Below the pieces are notes generated by a model. The model was not told the origin of the DNA. It searched no databases and saw only the letters and a list, made by a program, of their open reading frames with translations. Below, piece by piece: positions 11,406 to 20,609 of a stretch of 64,000 nucleotides of DNA. The stretch is from Mesorhizobium ventifaucium (GTDB taxonomy: Bacteria > Pseudomonadota > Alphaproteobacteria > Rhizobiales > Rhizobiaceae). Within the stretch, counting starts at the first letter, position 1. The number at the start of each line of letters is the position of its first letter. The stretch is taken from assembly GCF_935822925.1 (NCBI RefSeq), contig NZ_CAKXZS010000023.1, positions 186,001 to 250,000 on the forward strand. The letters are read 5' to 3'. The translations under genes were made by a program, and so were the position numbers.

Positions 11406-12382
11406 GCGCCGCGGCCCTCAACTTTGCGGCCCTCATAATTGCGGCGGGGATCGAGCAGCGCTTCCATCACCGCCATGCGCACGGCAACACCCATCTCCAC
11501 CTGTTCCTGGATGACGCTCTGCGGACCGTCGGCAATTTCCGAGGCGATCTCGACGCCGCGATTCATTGGGCCGGGATGCATGACCAAAGCGCCGTCCTTG
11601 GCCGCCTTCAGCTTCTCGGCGTCGAGGCCGAAATAGTGGAAATACTCGCGCACCGAAGGCACGAAGGCGCCTTCCATCCGCTCGCGCTGCAGCCGCAGCA
11701 TCATCACCACATCCGCGTCCTTGAGCCCTTCGGCCATCGAACGGGTGACGGTCACGCCCATTTTCTCGATGCCGGCGGGCAAAAGCGTCGACGGCGCCAC
11801 GACGCGCACCTGCGCGCCGAGCGCATTGAGCAGCATGATGTTGGAGCGCGCCACGCGCGAATGCAGGATGTCGCCGCAGATCGCCACGATCAGCTTCGAC
11901 AGCGGGCCTCTGGCGCGGCGGATGGTCAGCGCGTCGAGCAGCGCCTGCGTCGGGTGCTCATGGGCGCCGTCGCCGGCATTGATCACCGAGCAGCCGACCT
12001 TTTGCGCCAGCAGCGCGGCGGCACCCGCCGACTGGTGGCGGATGATCAGGATGTCGGGATGCATGGCGTTCAGCGTCATCGCTGTGTCGATCAGCGTCTC
12101 GCCCTTCTTCACCGAAGAGCTGGCCACCGACATGTTCATGACGTCGGCGCCGAGCCGTTTTCCGGCCAGTTCGAACGACGATTGCGTACGTGTCGAAGCT
12201 TCGTAGAACAGATTGATCTGAGTGCGGCCACGCAGCGTCGAGGCCTTTTTCTCCGACTGCCGCGAGATCGCGACCGATCGGTCCGCCCTGTCCAGCAAAA
12301 GCTCGATGTCGGCGGGTGAAAGATCGCGGATGCCCAGAAGATGGCGGTGGGGATAGAGTGGCAGGGACGAAGCGTCGGTCAT
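11402..12382 (-). CDS. pyrB: Aspartate carbamoyltransferase catalytic subunit
   Basis: A 326-residue PyrB that condenses carbamoyl phosphate with aspartate in pyrimidine synthesis. The carbamoyl-phosphate motif [19 protein letters not shown] (residues about 55-73) and the [13 protein letters not shown] motif are intact. It is the first gene of the minus-strand set and overlaps pyrC' by 4 bases. No pyrI regulatory subunit is adjacent. That fits the PyrB-PyrC' dodecamer type of enzyme. Confidence 0.96.
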   Translation of the reverse strand: MTDASSLPLYPHRHLLGIRDLSPADIELLLDRADRSVAISRQSEKKASTLRGRTQINLFYEASTRTQSSFELAGKRLGADVMNMSVASSSVKKGETLIDTAMTLNAMHPDILIIRHQSAGAAALLAQKVGCSVINAGDGAHEHPTQALLDALTIRRARGPLSKLIVAICGDILHSRVARSNIMLLNALGAQVRVVAPSTLLPAGIEKMGVTVTRSMAEGLKDADVVMMLRLQRERMEGAFVPSVREYFHYFGLDAEKLKAAKDGALVMHPGPMNRGVEIASEIADGPQSVIQEQVEMGVAVRMAVMEALLDPRRNYEGRKVEGRGA

Positions 12383-12540
12383 CTCAAGGCGCTGCTATAG
12401 GGTGGAGGACCTTTGGCTGCAAGCACCAGCTTTGTATTGCGGCCTTTCTCCCCGGTATTTTCGTCGCGCGCGTTGCGCGGCTTGGGTTATAAACTGCTGA
12501 TGGCTTCGGATTCGTGGCCTTGTGATGGTAAGGACAGTGC

Positions 12541-14169
12541 GTGACCGACGACGTGACGAACCAGCCGCCGCCGCTGGCAGGCGGCAACGCCTGGCGGGGC
12601 GATCCGTTGCTGATCCAGCTTGCCGAGCGTTTTTCCGATCCGGTGCGCAAGGACCTCGATGGGCTTGGCCGTTTCGTGCTGACGCAGGAGGCGCAGGAAC
12701 TGGCCCGCCTCGCCAATGTCGAAACGCCGAAGCTCAGGACCCATGACCGCCAGGGCCGGCGCATCGATCTGGTCGAGTTCCATCCAGCCTATCATGCGCT
12801 GATGCGCCGGTCGGTGGCGAACGGACTGCATTCGTCGGTCTGGGAAAATGGCGATGCCGAGATCGGCCGCCGCCATCAGGCGCGCGCCGCCCGTTTCTAC
12901 CTGACGGCCCAGCTCGAAACCGGGCATCTCTGTCCCATCACCATGACCAGCGCATCGCTGGCAGCGCTGATGGCAAGCCCAAAACTGTTTCGCGAATGGG
13001 CGCCGCGGGTCACGACACGCAAATACGACCAGAGCCAGAAGCCGCCGGTCGAAAAGGCCGGGCTGACGCTCGGCATGGGCATGACCGAGAAGCAGGGCGG
13101 CACCGACGTCCGCGCCAACGTCACCAGGGCCGAGCGCGCCGGCAGCAGCTTCTATCGGCTGACCGGCCACAAATGGTTCATGTCGGCGCCGATGTCGGAT
13201 GCGTTCCTGGTGCTTGGACAGGCGCCGGAAGGACTTTCGTGCTTTCTCGTTCCCCGCATTCTCGGCGATGGTTCGGGCAATGGCTTCCGCTTCCAGCGGC
13301 TGAAGGACAAGCTTGGCAACCGCTCCAACGCCTCCTCCGAAGTCGAGTTCGTCAATGCCATCGGCGAGATGGTCGGCGAGCCCGGGGCAGGCGTCAAAAC
13401 GATCATGGATATGGTGACGCTGACCCGGCTCGACTGCGCGATCGCCTCGTCGGCGATCATGCGAGCCGGGCTGGCCGAAGCCGTCCACCACAGCCGTCAC
13501 CGCCAGGTGTTTGGAACCAATCTGATCGAGCAGCCGCTGATGCAGCGCGTGCTGGCCGACATGGCGCTCGACGTCGCCGCCGCCACCGCGCTGTCATTCC
13601 GACTGGCGCGCTCTTTCGACGAGGCGGCCGGCGACCGCGGCGAGGCGGCGTTTGCTCGCGCCATGACGCCGGTCGTCAAATACTGGGTCTGCAAGATCGC
13701 ACCGCCGCTGCTCTATGAGGCGATGGAATGCCTCGGCGGCAATGGCTATGTCGAGGAGGCGCCGCTCGCCCGCTACTATCGCGAAGCTCCGGTCAACGCG
13801 ATCTGGGAGGGATCCGGCAACGTCATGGCGCTCGATGTGCTGCGCGTGCTGGGGCGTGCACCCGGCCTGTTCGAGGAGGTGCTGGCCGGCATCGATCGCG
13901 ATCTCGGCGCTGGCGGGCGCGGCACCGTCGGTGTGCTCAAGGCGGCAATGCAGGTCGCGGCAACCGATGAGGGCTCGGCCCGTCTGCTCACCGAGCAACT
14001 GGCGCTGTCGGCGGCAGCGGCGGAGCTTCGCAGGCTGGGGGCAGGGCGGATCGCCGACGCCTTCGTCGAGACGCGCCTCGCCGGCCAGTGGCGCAACACT
14101 TATGGCATGCTCGATTCACGCCATGACGCGCGTATGATCATCGACACGCTCTACCCACCGGTCACCTGA
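12541..14169 (+). CDS. AidB-like acyl-CoA dehydrogenase family protein
   Basis: A 542-residue flavoprotein of the acyl-CoA dehydrogenase superfamily, with the AidB/isovaleryl-CoA dehydrogenase-like N-terminal domain (residues 10-150). The FAD-binding stretch includes LGMGMTEKQGGTDVRANVT and the C-terminal helical domain includes QVFGTNLIEQPLMQRVLADM. AidB of E. coli binds DNA and is induced by alkylation. Whether this homologue does so is unknown. The start is GTG at 12541 with GGTAAGGA upstream. It is divergent from pyrB across a 158-base gap. Confidence 0.88.
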   Translation: MTDDVTNQPPPLAGGNAWRGDPLLIQLAERFSDPVRKDLDGLGRFVLTQEAQELARLANVETPKLRTHDRQGRRIDLVEFHPAYHALMRRSVANGLHSSVWENGDAEIGRRHQARAARFYLTAQLETGHLCPITMTSASLAALMASPKLFREWAPRVTTRKYDQSQKPPVEKAGLTLGMGMTEKQGGTDVRANVTRAERAGSSFYRLTGHKWFMSAPMSDAFLVLGQAPEGLSCFLVPRILGDGSGNGFRFQRLKDKLGNRSNASSEVEFVNAIGEMVGEPGAGVKTIMDMVTLTRLDCAIASSAIMRAGLAEAVHHSRHRQVFGTNLIEQPLMQRVLADMALDVAAATALSFRLARSFDEAAGDRGEAAFARAMTPVVKYWVCKIAPPLLYEAMECLGGNGYVEEAPLARYYREAPVNAIWEGSGNVMALDVLRVLGRAPGLFEEVLAGIDRDLGAGGRGTVGVLKAAMQVAATDEGSARLLTEQLALSAAAAELRRLGAGRIADAFVETRLAGQWRNTYGMLDSRHDARMIIDTLYPPVT

Positions 14170-14296
14170 AGCGACTTCGGGAAGGTTTCTCGTCGTCTGT
14201 CGCGCCGCTGTGGATGACCGTTAACCTTAACGAATGGTTTCCATTGCAGCGGCAAGCCGCAAAGCCCACTGTCGTGTTTACGGAAGCAGGAACGCT

Positions 14297-14863
14297 ATGC
14301 GGCACATATTGAGCTCCTTTCTGGCCTTGCACTGGGCGGTCGTTTTCGCCCTGCTGGCGTTCATCTGCATCGATGGGAATCGCGGTCTTGCGGCAGCGCT
14401 CGGCGTGCTCGGCGTCGCCGTTCAGAGTTCCCGCTTTGCCGGCCTCGAAAACCCCGTCGTGGTGGCGCCGCTTGCCGTAGCGCTGCTCGTCGTAGCGGCG
14501 CTGTTCTGCTGGGCCTTTGTCGAGGCTCTGTTCAGCGACCCGACAAATCCGGACGCGACCGATAGCGTCGTGCGGGTCGCCTTCATCTGCGCCTCCGGCG
14601 TGCTGTCGCTGATTGTCGTCGGCGGCGCCGCGCAAGGCATCAACGGACTGCTCATGGTTGTCGCGGTGCAACTGGCGGCACTGCTGGCTTCCTATGTCGC
14701 CATGCTCGCAGAGCGGCGGTCGGCCCTGGCCGCAGCGGTTCCGGGCACGGGTGAAACCAGTGCCGCCGCGCATCTGATGGCGAAGGCGGCGGCGCCGGCG
14801 CTCTCGCGCATTTCCGGCCGGCTGGACACGAACTGGCCGGATACGAACTTGAGGGACCGCTGA
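14297..14863 (+). CDS. Small polytopic membrane protein of unknown function
   Basis: 188 residues with about five hydrophobic helices, ending in an Ala/Ser-rich soluble tail. I start at 14297 because GGAAGCAGGAA lies just upstream. The open frame extends to 14234 without a better start. The stop overlaps the next ATG (TGATG), so it is coupled to the following small membrane protein. I do not recognise a domain. Confidence 0.65.
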   Translation: MRHILSSFLALHWAVVFALLAFICIDGNRGLAAALGVLGVAVQSSRFAGLENPVVVAPLAVALLVVAALFCWAFVEALFSDPTNPDATDSVVRVAFICASGVLSLIVVGGAAQGINGLLMVVAVQLAALLASYVAMLAERRSALAAAVPGTGETSAAAHLMAKAAAPALSRISGRLDTNWPDTNLRDR

Positions 14864-15174
14864 TGCGCACCTTGTTCGCGCTATGGGCGGCGCCGCTCGC
14901 CCTGTTCTGGGGTTGGTTCTTCCTGTCGCTCAACGACATCAATTTCGGCTATGTCATGCTGAGCCGCCAATTGCATGACCTCGTCTTCCAGCTCTACGGG
15001 GAGATGCTTGGCATCGATCCGGCGCTTATTCCCGGCATGGTGGCAAAGGCCTGCATCCTCGACAGCCTGCTGCTCATGGCGTTTTGGGCGTTTCGCCGAC
15101 GCCGGGTGATCGGTAGCTGGATCAGGATAATGCGCGACCGCTATTTCGACCAGGCGTCGACGCCGAGCGCCTGA
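14863..15174 (+). CDS. Small membrane protein, DUF6105-like
   Basis: 103 residues: an N-terminal hydrophobic helix ([18 protein letters not shown]), a middle stretch with [16 protein letters not shown], a second helix near residue 70 and a basic tail ([10 protein letters not shown]). It resembles a small family found in rhizobia, but I cannot assign a function. It is coupled to the gene before it and its last 34 bases overlap the convergent ruvX end. Confidence 0.6.
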   Translation: MRTLFALWAAPLALFWGWFFLSLNDINFGYVMLSRQLHDLVFQLYGEMLGIDPALIPGMVAKACILDSLLLMAFWAFRRRRVIGSWIRIMRDRYFDQASTPSA

Positions 15175-15653
15175 AGCCGGTCGAGAGCGCCCTGCAGAAT
15201 AAAGGCCGCGGCGGCCGAATCGATCTTGCCGGCGCGTTTGCGGCGCGAAAAGTCCATCTCGATCAGAGTCCGCTCAGCCGCCACCGTCGACAGCCGCTCG
15301 TCCCACAAAACAAAGGGCAGGTCGGTCACACCAGCCATGTTGCGGGCGAAGGCGCGGGATTTCTGGGCGCGTGGGCCTTCCGACCCGTCCATGTTGACCG
15401 GCAGGCCGAGCACCACGGCCCCGACATTCTCTTTCTGCAGCAAGGCGAGCAGCACTGCGGCATCCAGCGAGAATTTCCGGCGCATGATGACGGGACGCGG
15501 GTGGGCGAAGGCAAAGCCCCGGTCGGAAACCGCCACGCCAATCGTCTTGTCGCCGAGATCGAGCCCGGCCAGCGTCTTGCCGCCGCCGAGCCGCGCCGGC
15601 AACTCCTCGATGGTGATGATGCTCAACGGCTTTCCTTGGACTACACGCCGCAA
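15141..15653 (-). CDS. ruvX: Putative pre-16S rRNA nuclease / Holliday junction resolvase-like RuvX (YqgF)
   Basis: 170 residues of the YqgF RNase H-like fold. The first catalytic Asp motif is in [17 protein letters not shown], followed by [35 protein letters not shown] and a final Asp motif ([15 protein letters not shown]). Family members process the 16S rRNA 5' end, and a role in recombination has also been proposed. It converges on the DUF6105-like gene with a short overlap. Confidence 0.93.
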   Translation of the reverse strand: MRRVVQGKPLSIITIEELPARLGGGKTLAGLDLGDKTIGVAVSDRGFAFAHPRPVIMRRKFSLDAAVLLALLQKENVGAVVLGLPVNMDGSEGPRAQKSRAFARNMAGVTDLPFVLWDERLSTVAAERTLIEMDFSRRKRAGKIDSAAAAFILQGALDRLQALGVDAWSK

Positions 15654-15726
15654 ACGACGCGATGAGACTTTAATTTCACTGCCGGCGTTCTATCCTTTGG
15701 CGAAGAAAAAATCGAGGAAGGCATTC

Positions 15727-16434
15727 ATGAAACTGACTTGGTACGGACATTCCGCGTTTCGCGTCGAAACCGCCGAGGCGAAAATCCTCATCGATCCCTA
15801 TCTGATCGGCAATCCATCGTGGACGGGCGGCTGGGAAGAGCCGGCGGCAGGGGTCACGCATGTTCTGTTGACCCACGGCCACAGCGACCACATCAGCGGT
15901 GCGCTCGAAGTGCTCGGGAAAAGCGGCGCCATGCTGGTCGCCAATTTCGAGATCTGCATGTACTTGGTCGGCAAGGGCGTCAGCGACAAGAAGATCAATC
16001 CCGGCAATATCGGCGGCACTGTCGATTGCGGCGGCTTCACCACCACCTTCGTCCAGGCGCTGCATTCCTCGTCGTTCCCGGGCGACAAGGGCCAGAACAC
16101 CTATCTCGGCAATCCCGGCGGCCTCGTCCTGCATTTCCAGGAAGACAAGACGCTCTACCACATGGGCGACACCGACATTTTTTCCGACATGGCGCTGATC
16201 AACGAACTGCATGAGCCGAAGATCGGCATCGTGCCGATCGGCGACCGCTTCACCATGGGTGGCGCGGTGGCAGCCCTTGCCTGCCGGCGCTTCTTTCAGT
16301 TCGAGACGGTCATTCCCAGTCACTTCGGCACGTTTCCGATCATCGACCAGACCGCCGACAAGTTTGTCGCTGGGTTGGAGGGTTCCGGCGTGAAGGTGGC
16401 ATCGCCGGAGATCGGCGGGACAATCTCCTTGTAG
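15727..16434 (+). CDS. UPF0173 metal-dependent hydrolase (metallo-beta-lactamase fold)
   Basis: A 235-residue protein starting [15 protein letters not shown] at 15727, with GAGGAAGG upstream. The zinc-binding HxHxDH motif is [12 protein letters not shown]. Further ligands are in [19 protein letters not shown] and IPSHFGTFP. It belongs to the UPF0173 (YtkL-like) family of cytoplasmic hydrolases. The substrate is unknown. The 3' end, including the TAG stop, lies in a 16-bp tandem repeat. Confidence 0.9.
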   Translation: MKLTWYGHSAFRVETAEAKILIDPYLIGNPSWTGGWEEPAAGVTHVLLTHGHSDHISGALEVLGKSGAMLVANFEICMYLVGKGVSDKKINPGNIGGTVDCGGFTTTFVQALHSSSFPGDKGQNTYLGNPGGLVLHFQEDKTLYHMGDTDIFSDMALINELHEPKIGIVPIGDRFTMGGAVAALACRRFFQFETVIPSHFGTFPIIDQTADKFVAGLEGSGVKVASPEIGGTISL

Positions 16435-16474
16435 AGCGTGCACCTTGTAGAGTGTGCACCTTGTAGAGCATGTC
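16427..16474. repeat. Three-copy 16-bp tandem repeat spanning a stop codon
   Basis: The unit CCTTGTAGAGCGTGCA begins at 16427, 16443 (one change, TGTGCA) and 16459 (last bases diverged). The first copy contains the TAG stop of the UPF0173 gene at 16432-16434. The repeat lies between that gene and gatC and does not form a terminator-like hairpin. Confidence 0.9.
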
Positions 16475-16609
16475 AAAGGCGCCAGCTATTCGCTGCGACG
16501 GCGTTGCGCTGCCATCGACCTTCTGGGCCGGTTCTCGGCACGATGCATGTTGCGCGGCACGCGCCGCGCCGCTATAGCGCGGACTGGTTTTCCCGAGGCA
16601 CAAGCAAAT

Positions 16610-16897
16610 ATGTCCGTTGATCTGCAGACTGTGAAGCGCGTCGCGCGTCTCGCCCGCATTGCGGTGAGCGAGGAGGACGCCGAGCGCATGACCGGCGAGT
16701 TGAACGCCATTCTCGGTTTTGTCGAGCAGTTGAACGAGGTCGACGTCTCCGGCGTCGAGCCGATGACGTCGGTCATTCCGATGGAGATGAAGAAGCGCCC
16801 GGACGTCGTCACCGACGGCAGCAAGGCGGCCGACATCGTCGCCAACGCACCGGCCACCGAAGAGAATTTCTTCCTCGTGCCGAAGGTCGTGGAGTAG
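16610..16897 (+). CDS. gatC: Aspartyl/glutamyl-tRNA amidotransferase subunit C
   Basis: A 95-residue GatC starting [17 protein letters not shown]. It has the family's C-terminal tail ending [16 protein letters not shown]. It stabilises GatA in the GatCAB complex, which converts mischarged Glu-tRNA(Gln) and Asp-tRNA(Asn) to the amidated forms. The open frame upstream of 16610 is not GatC-like. gatA lies 464 bases downstream, separated by a small acetyltransferase gene. Confidence 0.93.
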   Translation: MSVDLQTVKRVARLARIAVSEEDAERMTGELNAILGFVEQLNEVDVSGVEPMTSVIPMEMKKRPDVVTDGSKAADIVANAPATEENFFLVPKVVE

Positions 16898-16904
16898 CGG
16901 GCCG

Positions 16905-17362
16905 ATGGCAATCGAGATCGCCATCGAAACGCCGCTGCAGGACGAGGTGCGCGGGCTGGTCAAGGAACTCAACGACACGCTGCTGGAATTACGCCGCCGG
17001 AGCACTGCTACCACATGACCGTCGAGCAGATGGCCGACAACGACACGACTGTCTTCATCGCTCGTGACAACGGCCTTGCCGTCGGCTGCGGCGCGCTGAA
17101 GCGTCACGACGGTGCCGTCGGCGAGGTCAAGCGCATGTACACCCGGCCTTCGCATCGCGGGCAGAAGATCGGCGCCGGGATAGTCGAGCGGATCGAGGCG
17201 CTGGCGCGCAATGAAGGACTGAAGCGTCTGGTGCTGGAAACCGGCGACCGCCATCCGGCTGCGTGGACCGTCTATGAACGCGCCGGCTTTTCGCGCTGCG
17301 GCCCGGTGCTGGACTATCCCGATTCCGGGTGGTCGGTGTTTTACGAAAAGAGCCTTGCCTGA
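16905..17362 (+). pseudogene. GNAT acetyltransferase, interrupted by one frameshift
   Basis: The gene starts at 16905 (MAIEIAIETPLQDEVRGLVKE) and the frame runs to an early TGA at about 17017. One missing base near 16989-16990 would restore ELTPPEHCYHMTVEQMADND and the rest of a normal GNAT protein of about 152 residues. The remainder contains the acetyl-CoA loop (RPSHRGQKIGAGIVE) and ends YEKSLA at 17362, overlapping the gatA start. The frameshift may be a real mutation or a sequencing error. Three more lie nearby in the ydcF-like gene. Confidence 0.85.
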
Positions 17363-18927
17363 TGAGCGACCTGACCCACCTGACGATTTCGCAGGCCCGC
17401 GCCAAGCTGCGCGCCAGGGAAATCACCGCAACCGAGATCACCGAAGCCTATCTCCAGGCGATCGAGCGGGCCAATCCGGCGCTCAACGCCTATGTCGTCG
17501 TAACCGATGACAAGGCGCGCGACATGGCCAAGGCCTCGGACGCAAAGCTTGCGAAGGGCGAGGGCGGGTCGCTTGAAGGCATTCCGCTCGGCATCAAGGA
17601 CCTGTTCGGCACCGAAGGCGTCCACACCCAGGCCTGCAGCCATGTGCTGGACGGGTTCAAGCCGCACTATGAATCGACCGTCACCGCCAATCTGTGGGCC
17701 GACGGCGCCGTCATGCTCGGCAAGCTCAATATGGACGAGTTCGCCATGGGCTCGTCAAACGAGACCTCCTACTACGGCCCTGTCGTCAATCCGTGGCGGC
17801 GTTCGCGCCTCGACACGGTCGTGATGCCGACCACGCATCAGGGCGATGGCAGTTTTGTCACGGCCGGCGGCACCAGGACCGCGCGCACGCTCGACAACGC
17901 CCAGCTCGTGCCGGGCGGCTCGTCGGGTGGCTCGGCCTCCGCCGTTTCGGCGCTCCTGTGTGCCGGCGCCACCGCCACCGACACCGGCGGCTCGATCCGC
18001 CAGCCCGCCGCCTTCACCGGCACGGTCGGCATCAAGCCGACCTACGGCCGCTGCTCGCGCTGGGGCATCGTCGCCTTTGCTTCGTCGCTCGACCAGGCCG
18101 GTCCGATCGCCCGCGACGTGCGTGACGCCGCGATTCTCTTGAAATCCATGGCGTCGGTCGATCCGAAGGACACCACCTCGGTCGACCGCCCGGTGCCGGA
18201 TTACGAGGCCGCGATCGGCAAGCCGATCAAGGGCATGAAGGTCGGCATCCCCAGGGAATACCGCGTCGACGGCATGCCCGACGAGATCGAGGCGCTGTGG
18301 CAGAAAGGCATTGCCTGGCTGAAGGATGCCGGCGCCGAGATCGTCGACATTTCGCTTCCGCATACCAAATACGCGCTGCCGGCCTATTACATCGTCGCGC
18401 CCGCCGAAGCTTCGTCGAACCTCGCCCGCTATGACGGCGTCCGCTACGGGTTGCGCGTGCCGGGCAAGGACATCGTCGACATGTACGAGACGACCCGCGC
18501 CGCCGGCTTCGGCCGCGAGGTCAAGCGCCGCATCATGATCGGCACCTATGTGCTCTCCGCCGGCTACTACGATGCCTACTATCTGCAGGCGCAGAAGGTG
18601 CGCAATCTCATCAAGCGGGATTTCGAAAACGCATTCGCCGCAGGCGTCGACGTCATCCTGACGCCGGCGACGCCGTCGGCAGCCTTCGGCATCGCCGACG
18701 AGGACATGGCCGCCGACCCGGTCAAGATGTACCTCAACGACATCTTCACGGTGACCGTGAACATGGCCGGACTGCCGGGCATCGCCGTGCCCGCAGGGCT
18801 GGACGCCAAGGGCCTGCCGCTCGGCCTGCAGCTCATCGGCCGGCCGTTCGACGAGGAAACCTTGTTCCAGACCGCCCATGTCATCGAACAGGCGGCGGGT
18901 ACGTTCCGGCCCGAAAAGTGGTGGTAG
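17362..18927 (+). CDS. gatA: Aspartyl/glutamyl-tRNA amidotransferase subunit A, with an internal insertion
   Basis: 521 residues of the amidase-signature family, the glutaminase and transfer subunit of GatCAB. The Ser-cisSer-Lys triad is visible: K79 in [11 protein letters not shown], the cis-Ser in PGGSSGGS near 187 and the nucleophile in [12 protein letters not shown] near 211. The two serines are displaced by about 33 positions relative to Staphylococcus aureus GatA (K79, S154, S178). The reason is extra sequence from about residue 148 to 179, between VVNPWRR and AQLVPGGSS. The frame is maintained, so the protein may work. The start overlaps the preceding stop. Confidence 0.93.
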   Translation: MSDLTHLTISQARAKLRAREITATEITEAYLQAIERANPALNAYVVVTDDKARDMAKASDAKLAKGEGGSLEGIPLGIKDLFGTEGVHTQACSHVLDGFKPHYESTVTANLWADGAVMLGKLNMDEFAMGSSNETSYYGPVVNPWRRSRLDTVVMPTTHQGDGSFVTAGGTRTARTLDNAQLVPGGSSGGSASAVSALLCAGATATDTGGSIRQPAAFTGTVGIKPTYGRCSRWGIVAFASSLDQAGPIARDVRDAAILLKSMASVDPKDTTSVDRPVPDYEAAIGKPIKGMKVGIPREYRVDGMPDEIEALWQKGIAWLKDAGAEIVDISLPHTKYALPAYYIVAPAEASSNLARYDGVRYGLRVPGKDIVDMYETTRAAGFGREVKRRIMIGTYVLSAGYYDAYYLQAQKVRNLIKRDFENAFAAGVDVILTPATPSAAFGIADEDMAADPVKMYLNDIFTVTVNMAGLPGIAVPAGLDAKGLPLGLQLIGRPFDEETLFQTAHVIEQAAGTFRPEKWW

Positions 18928-18955
18928 TGTCGTCTCCCATCTGAAGGGGTGAGGG

Positions 18956-19758
18956 ATGTTCTACTATCTTTCCAAAATATTTTGGCTCCTCGTCCAGTCA
19001 TTGAATCTGGCGATCGTTCTACTGCTGGTTGCTTGCTGCCTTGGTCGGGCGCAGAAAGCCGTTTGTCACCGGCAGCGGGCTGGCGTTTCTCATCCTCGCC
19101 CTCTCGACCTGGACCTCGCTCGGCGCACTGATGCTCAATCCGTTGGAAGAACGCTTTCCGCGCCCGCCGCTGCCGGAAAAGGCCGATGGCATCGTCGTGC
19201 TGGGGGGCGGCATGGAGGGCGCCGTCAATTTCGTGCGTGGCGGCTATGAACTGAGCGCAAGCGGCGATCGGATGGTCGCGGCGGCCGTGCTGGCCCGGCA
19301 TTTTCCGACAGCGAAGGTCGTCATCTCCGGGGGCGCCATCGCAATGATCGGCGATGGCGAGGGCGATGCGGAGACAGCACCGCGTCTGTTCGCCGCGCTC
19401 GGTGTGACGGCCGATCGGCTGATCCTCGAGAAAAATCCCGCAACACCGACGAGAACGCCACCTTCACCCGGGAACTGGTCACCCCGAAACCGGGCGAGAC
19501 CTGGCTGCTGGTGACCTCGGCCTTGCACATGTCGCGCGCCAAGGCGCTGTTCGACAAGGTCGGCTTTGCCACCGTTCCCTGGCGGTCGATTACCGCACCT
19601 CCGGCAAGGAAGGCATCGGCCTGTTTCGCGACGATCCCTTCGGTTCGCTGCAGACCACCAGCGCGGCGGTCCGTGAATGGATCGGGCTCGTCGCCTACCG
19701 GCTGTCGGGCCGCATCGATCGGCTTTTTCCCGGACCAGGCGTCGGCTCGGGCGGCTGA
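18956..19758 (+). pseudogene. YdcF/DUF218 family protein, broken by three frameshifts
   Basis: The reading begins at 18956 (MFYYLSKIFWLLVQSLNLAIVLLL). It changes frame near 19030 (one surplus T gives VLAALVGRRKP), again near 19435 (one A missing in GAGAAAAATCCC; restored reading LILEKKSRNTDENATFTREL) and again near 19583 (one C missing after TGG; restored reading WPVDYRTSGKEG). It ends in TGA at 19756-19758. The restored protein, about 267 residues, has two N-terminal membrane helices and the DUF218 motifs GIVVLGGGMEG and VVISGG. Such proteins are linked to envelope metabolism. The 3' end overlaps the convergent DUF599 gene by 64 bases. Confidence 0.82.
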
Positions 19759-20450
19759 CCGATCACGGCTTGCCGTGCCGCCGAGAAGAACTGGCGACGC
19801 ACCAGAACCGCCAGCAACAGCAGCGTCGACAGCACGAACACTTTTGGGTCGACGAACCAGCCGAGATAGCCGATCGAGAAGAACACGCCGCGCATGCCGG
19901 AATTGAAATGTTTTCCGGCCAGCATGTTCATGCGCGCCGCCCGCCATACCGCCGTCTCGCTGACCGGGTTGCGTGAATCCTCGCCGTGCGGGATCGGCAC
20001 CGCACCGATCAGGATCGAGCAGTAGTTGAACAGCCGGTAGGCCCAGCCGAACTTGAAAAAGGAATAGGCAAGGATCAGAACCAATCCGAACACCTTCATC
20101 TGAAAGGCGGAGCGGGACGACGTCGCGCCGAGCGGCAGGTCGCTCAGCACCGAAACAACCTGATCGGAGGCGCCGAGCAGGGCAAAACAGCCGCCGATCG
20201 CAATCAGCGAACTGGAGGCGAAAAAGGCGGTTCCCTGTTGAAGGCCGGCCATGATGGCGGTGTCGACAATGCGGACCTCGCGTTCGGCCATGTTCCGCAT
20301 CCAGGCTTGACGCTGGACGTTCATCGCCGTCGTCAGCGACATGCGCCTGACCAGCTTTCCGTCGGAGGCGAGCGTATGCAGCACCCACACGAAAAGGAAG
20401 AAACCCAGCGCCACGAGGTCTGCCGTCGACAAATGGAAGGAATCGCCCAT
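19695..20450 (-). CDS. DUF599 family membrane protein
   Basis: 251 residues with about five hydrophobic segments: LVALGFFLFVWVLHTLA, SSSLIAIGGCFALLGA, FGLVLILAYSFFKFGWAYRL and two near the C-terminus. The family is common in alphaproteobacteria and has no established function. The conserved RIVDTAIMAGLQQGTAFFASS and FKFGWAYRLFNYC stretches are present. It is divergent from sdaA. Confidence 0.85.
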   Translation of the reverse strand: MGDSFHLSTADLVALGFFLFVWVLHTLASDGKLVRRMSLTTAMNVQRQAWMRNMAEREVRIVDTAIMAGLQQGTAFFASSSLIAIGGCFALLGASDQVVSVLSDLPLGATSSRSAFQMKVFGLVLILAYSFFKFGWAYRLFNYCSILIGAVPIPHGEDSRNPVSETAVWRAARMNMLAGKHFNSGMRGVFFSIGYLGWFVDPKVFVLSTLLLLAVLVRRQFFSAARQAVIGQPPEPTPGPGKSRSMRPDSR

Positions 20451-20609
20451 GCAACCCTCTTACCACAAGCGGTGGCGGCGCTTCGATGGCGGAACGCAAC
20501 GATGTCGCTGCCGGAGCAAACAAGGTCGGCAGGTGCAGCGCCGCAATCTGCGAAAGAGCGGAAACATCACAGGAATTCCTATATGTAAATTCCAATAGGA
20601 GAGCGGCGC

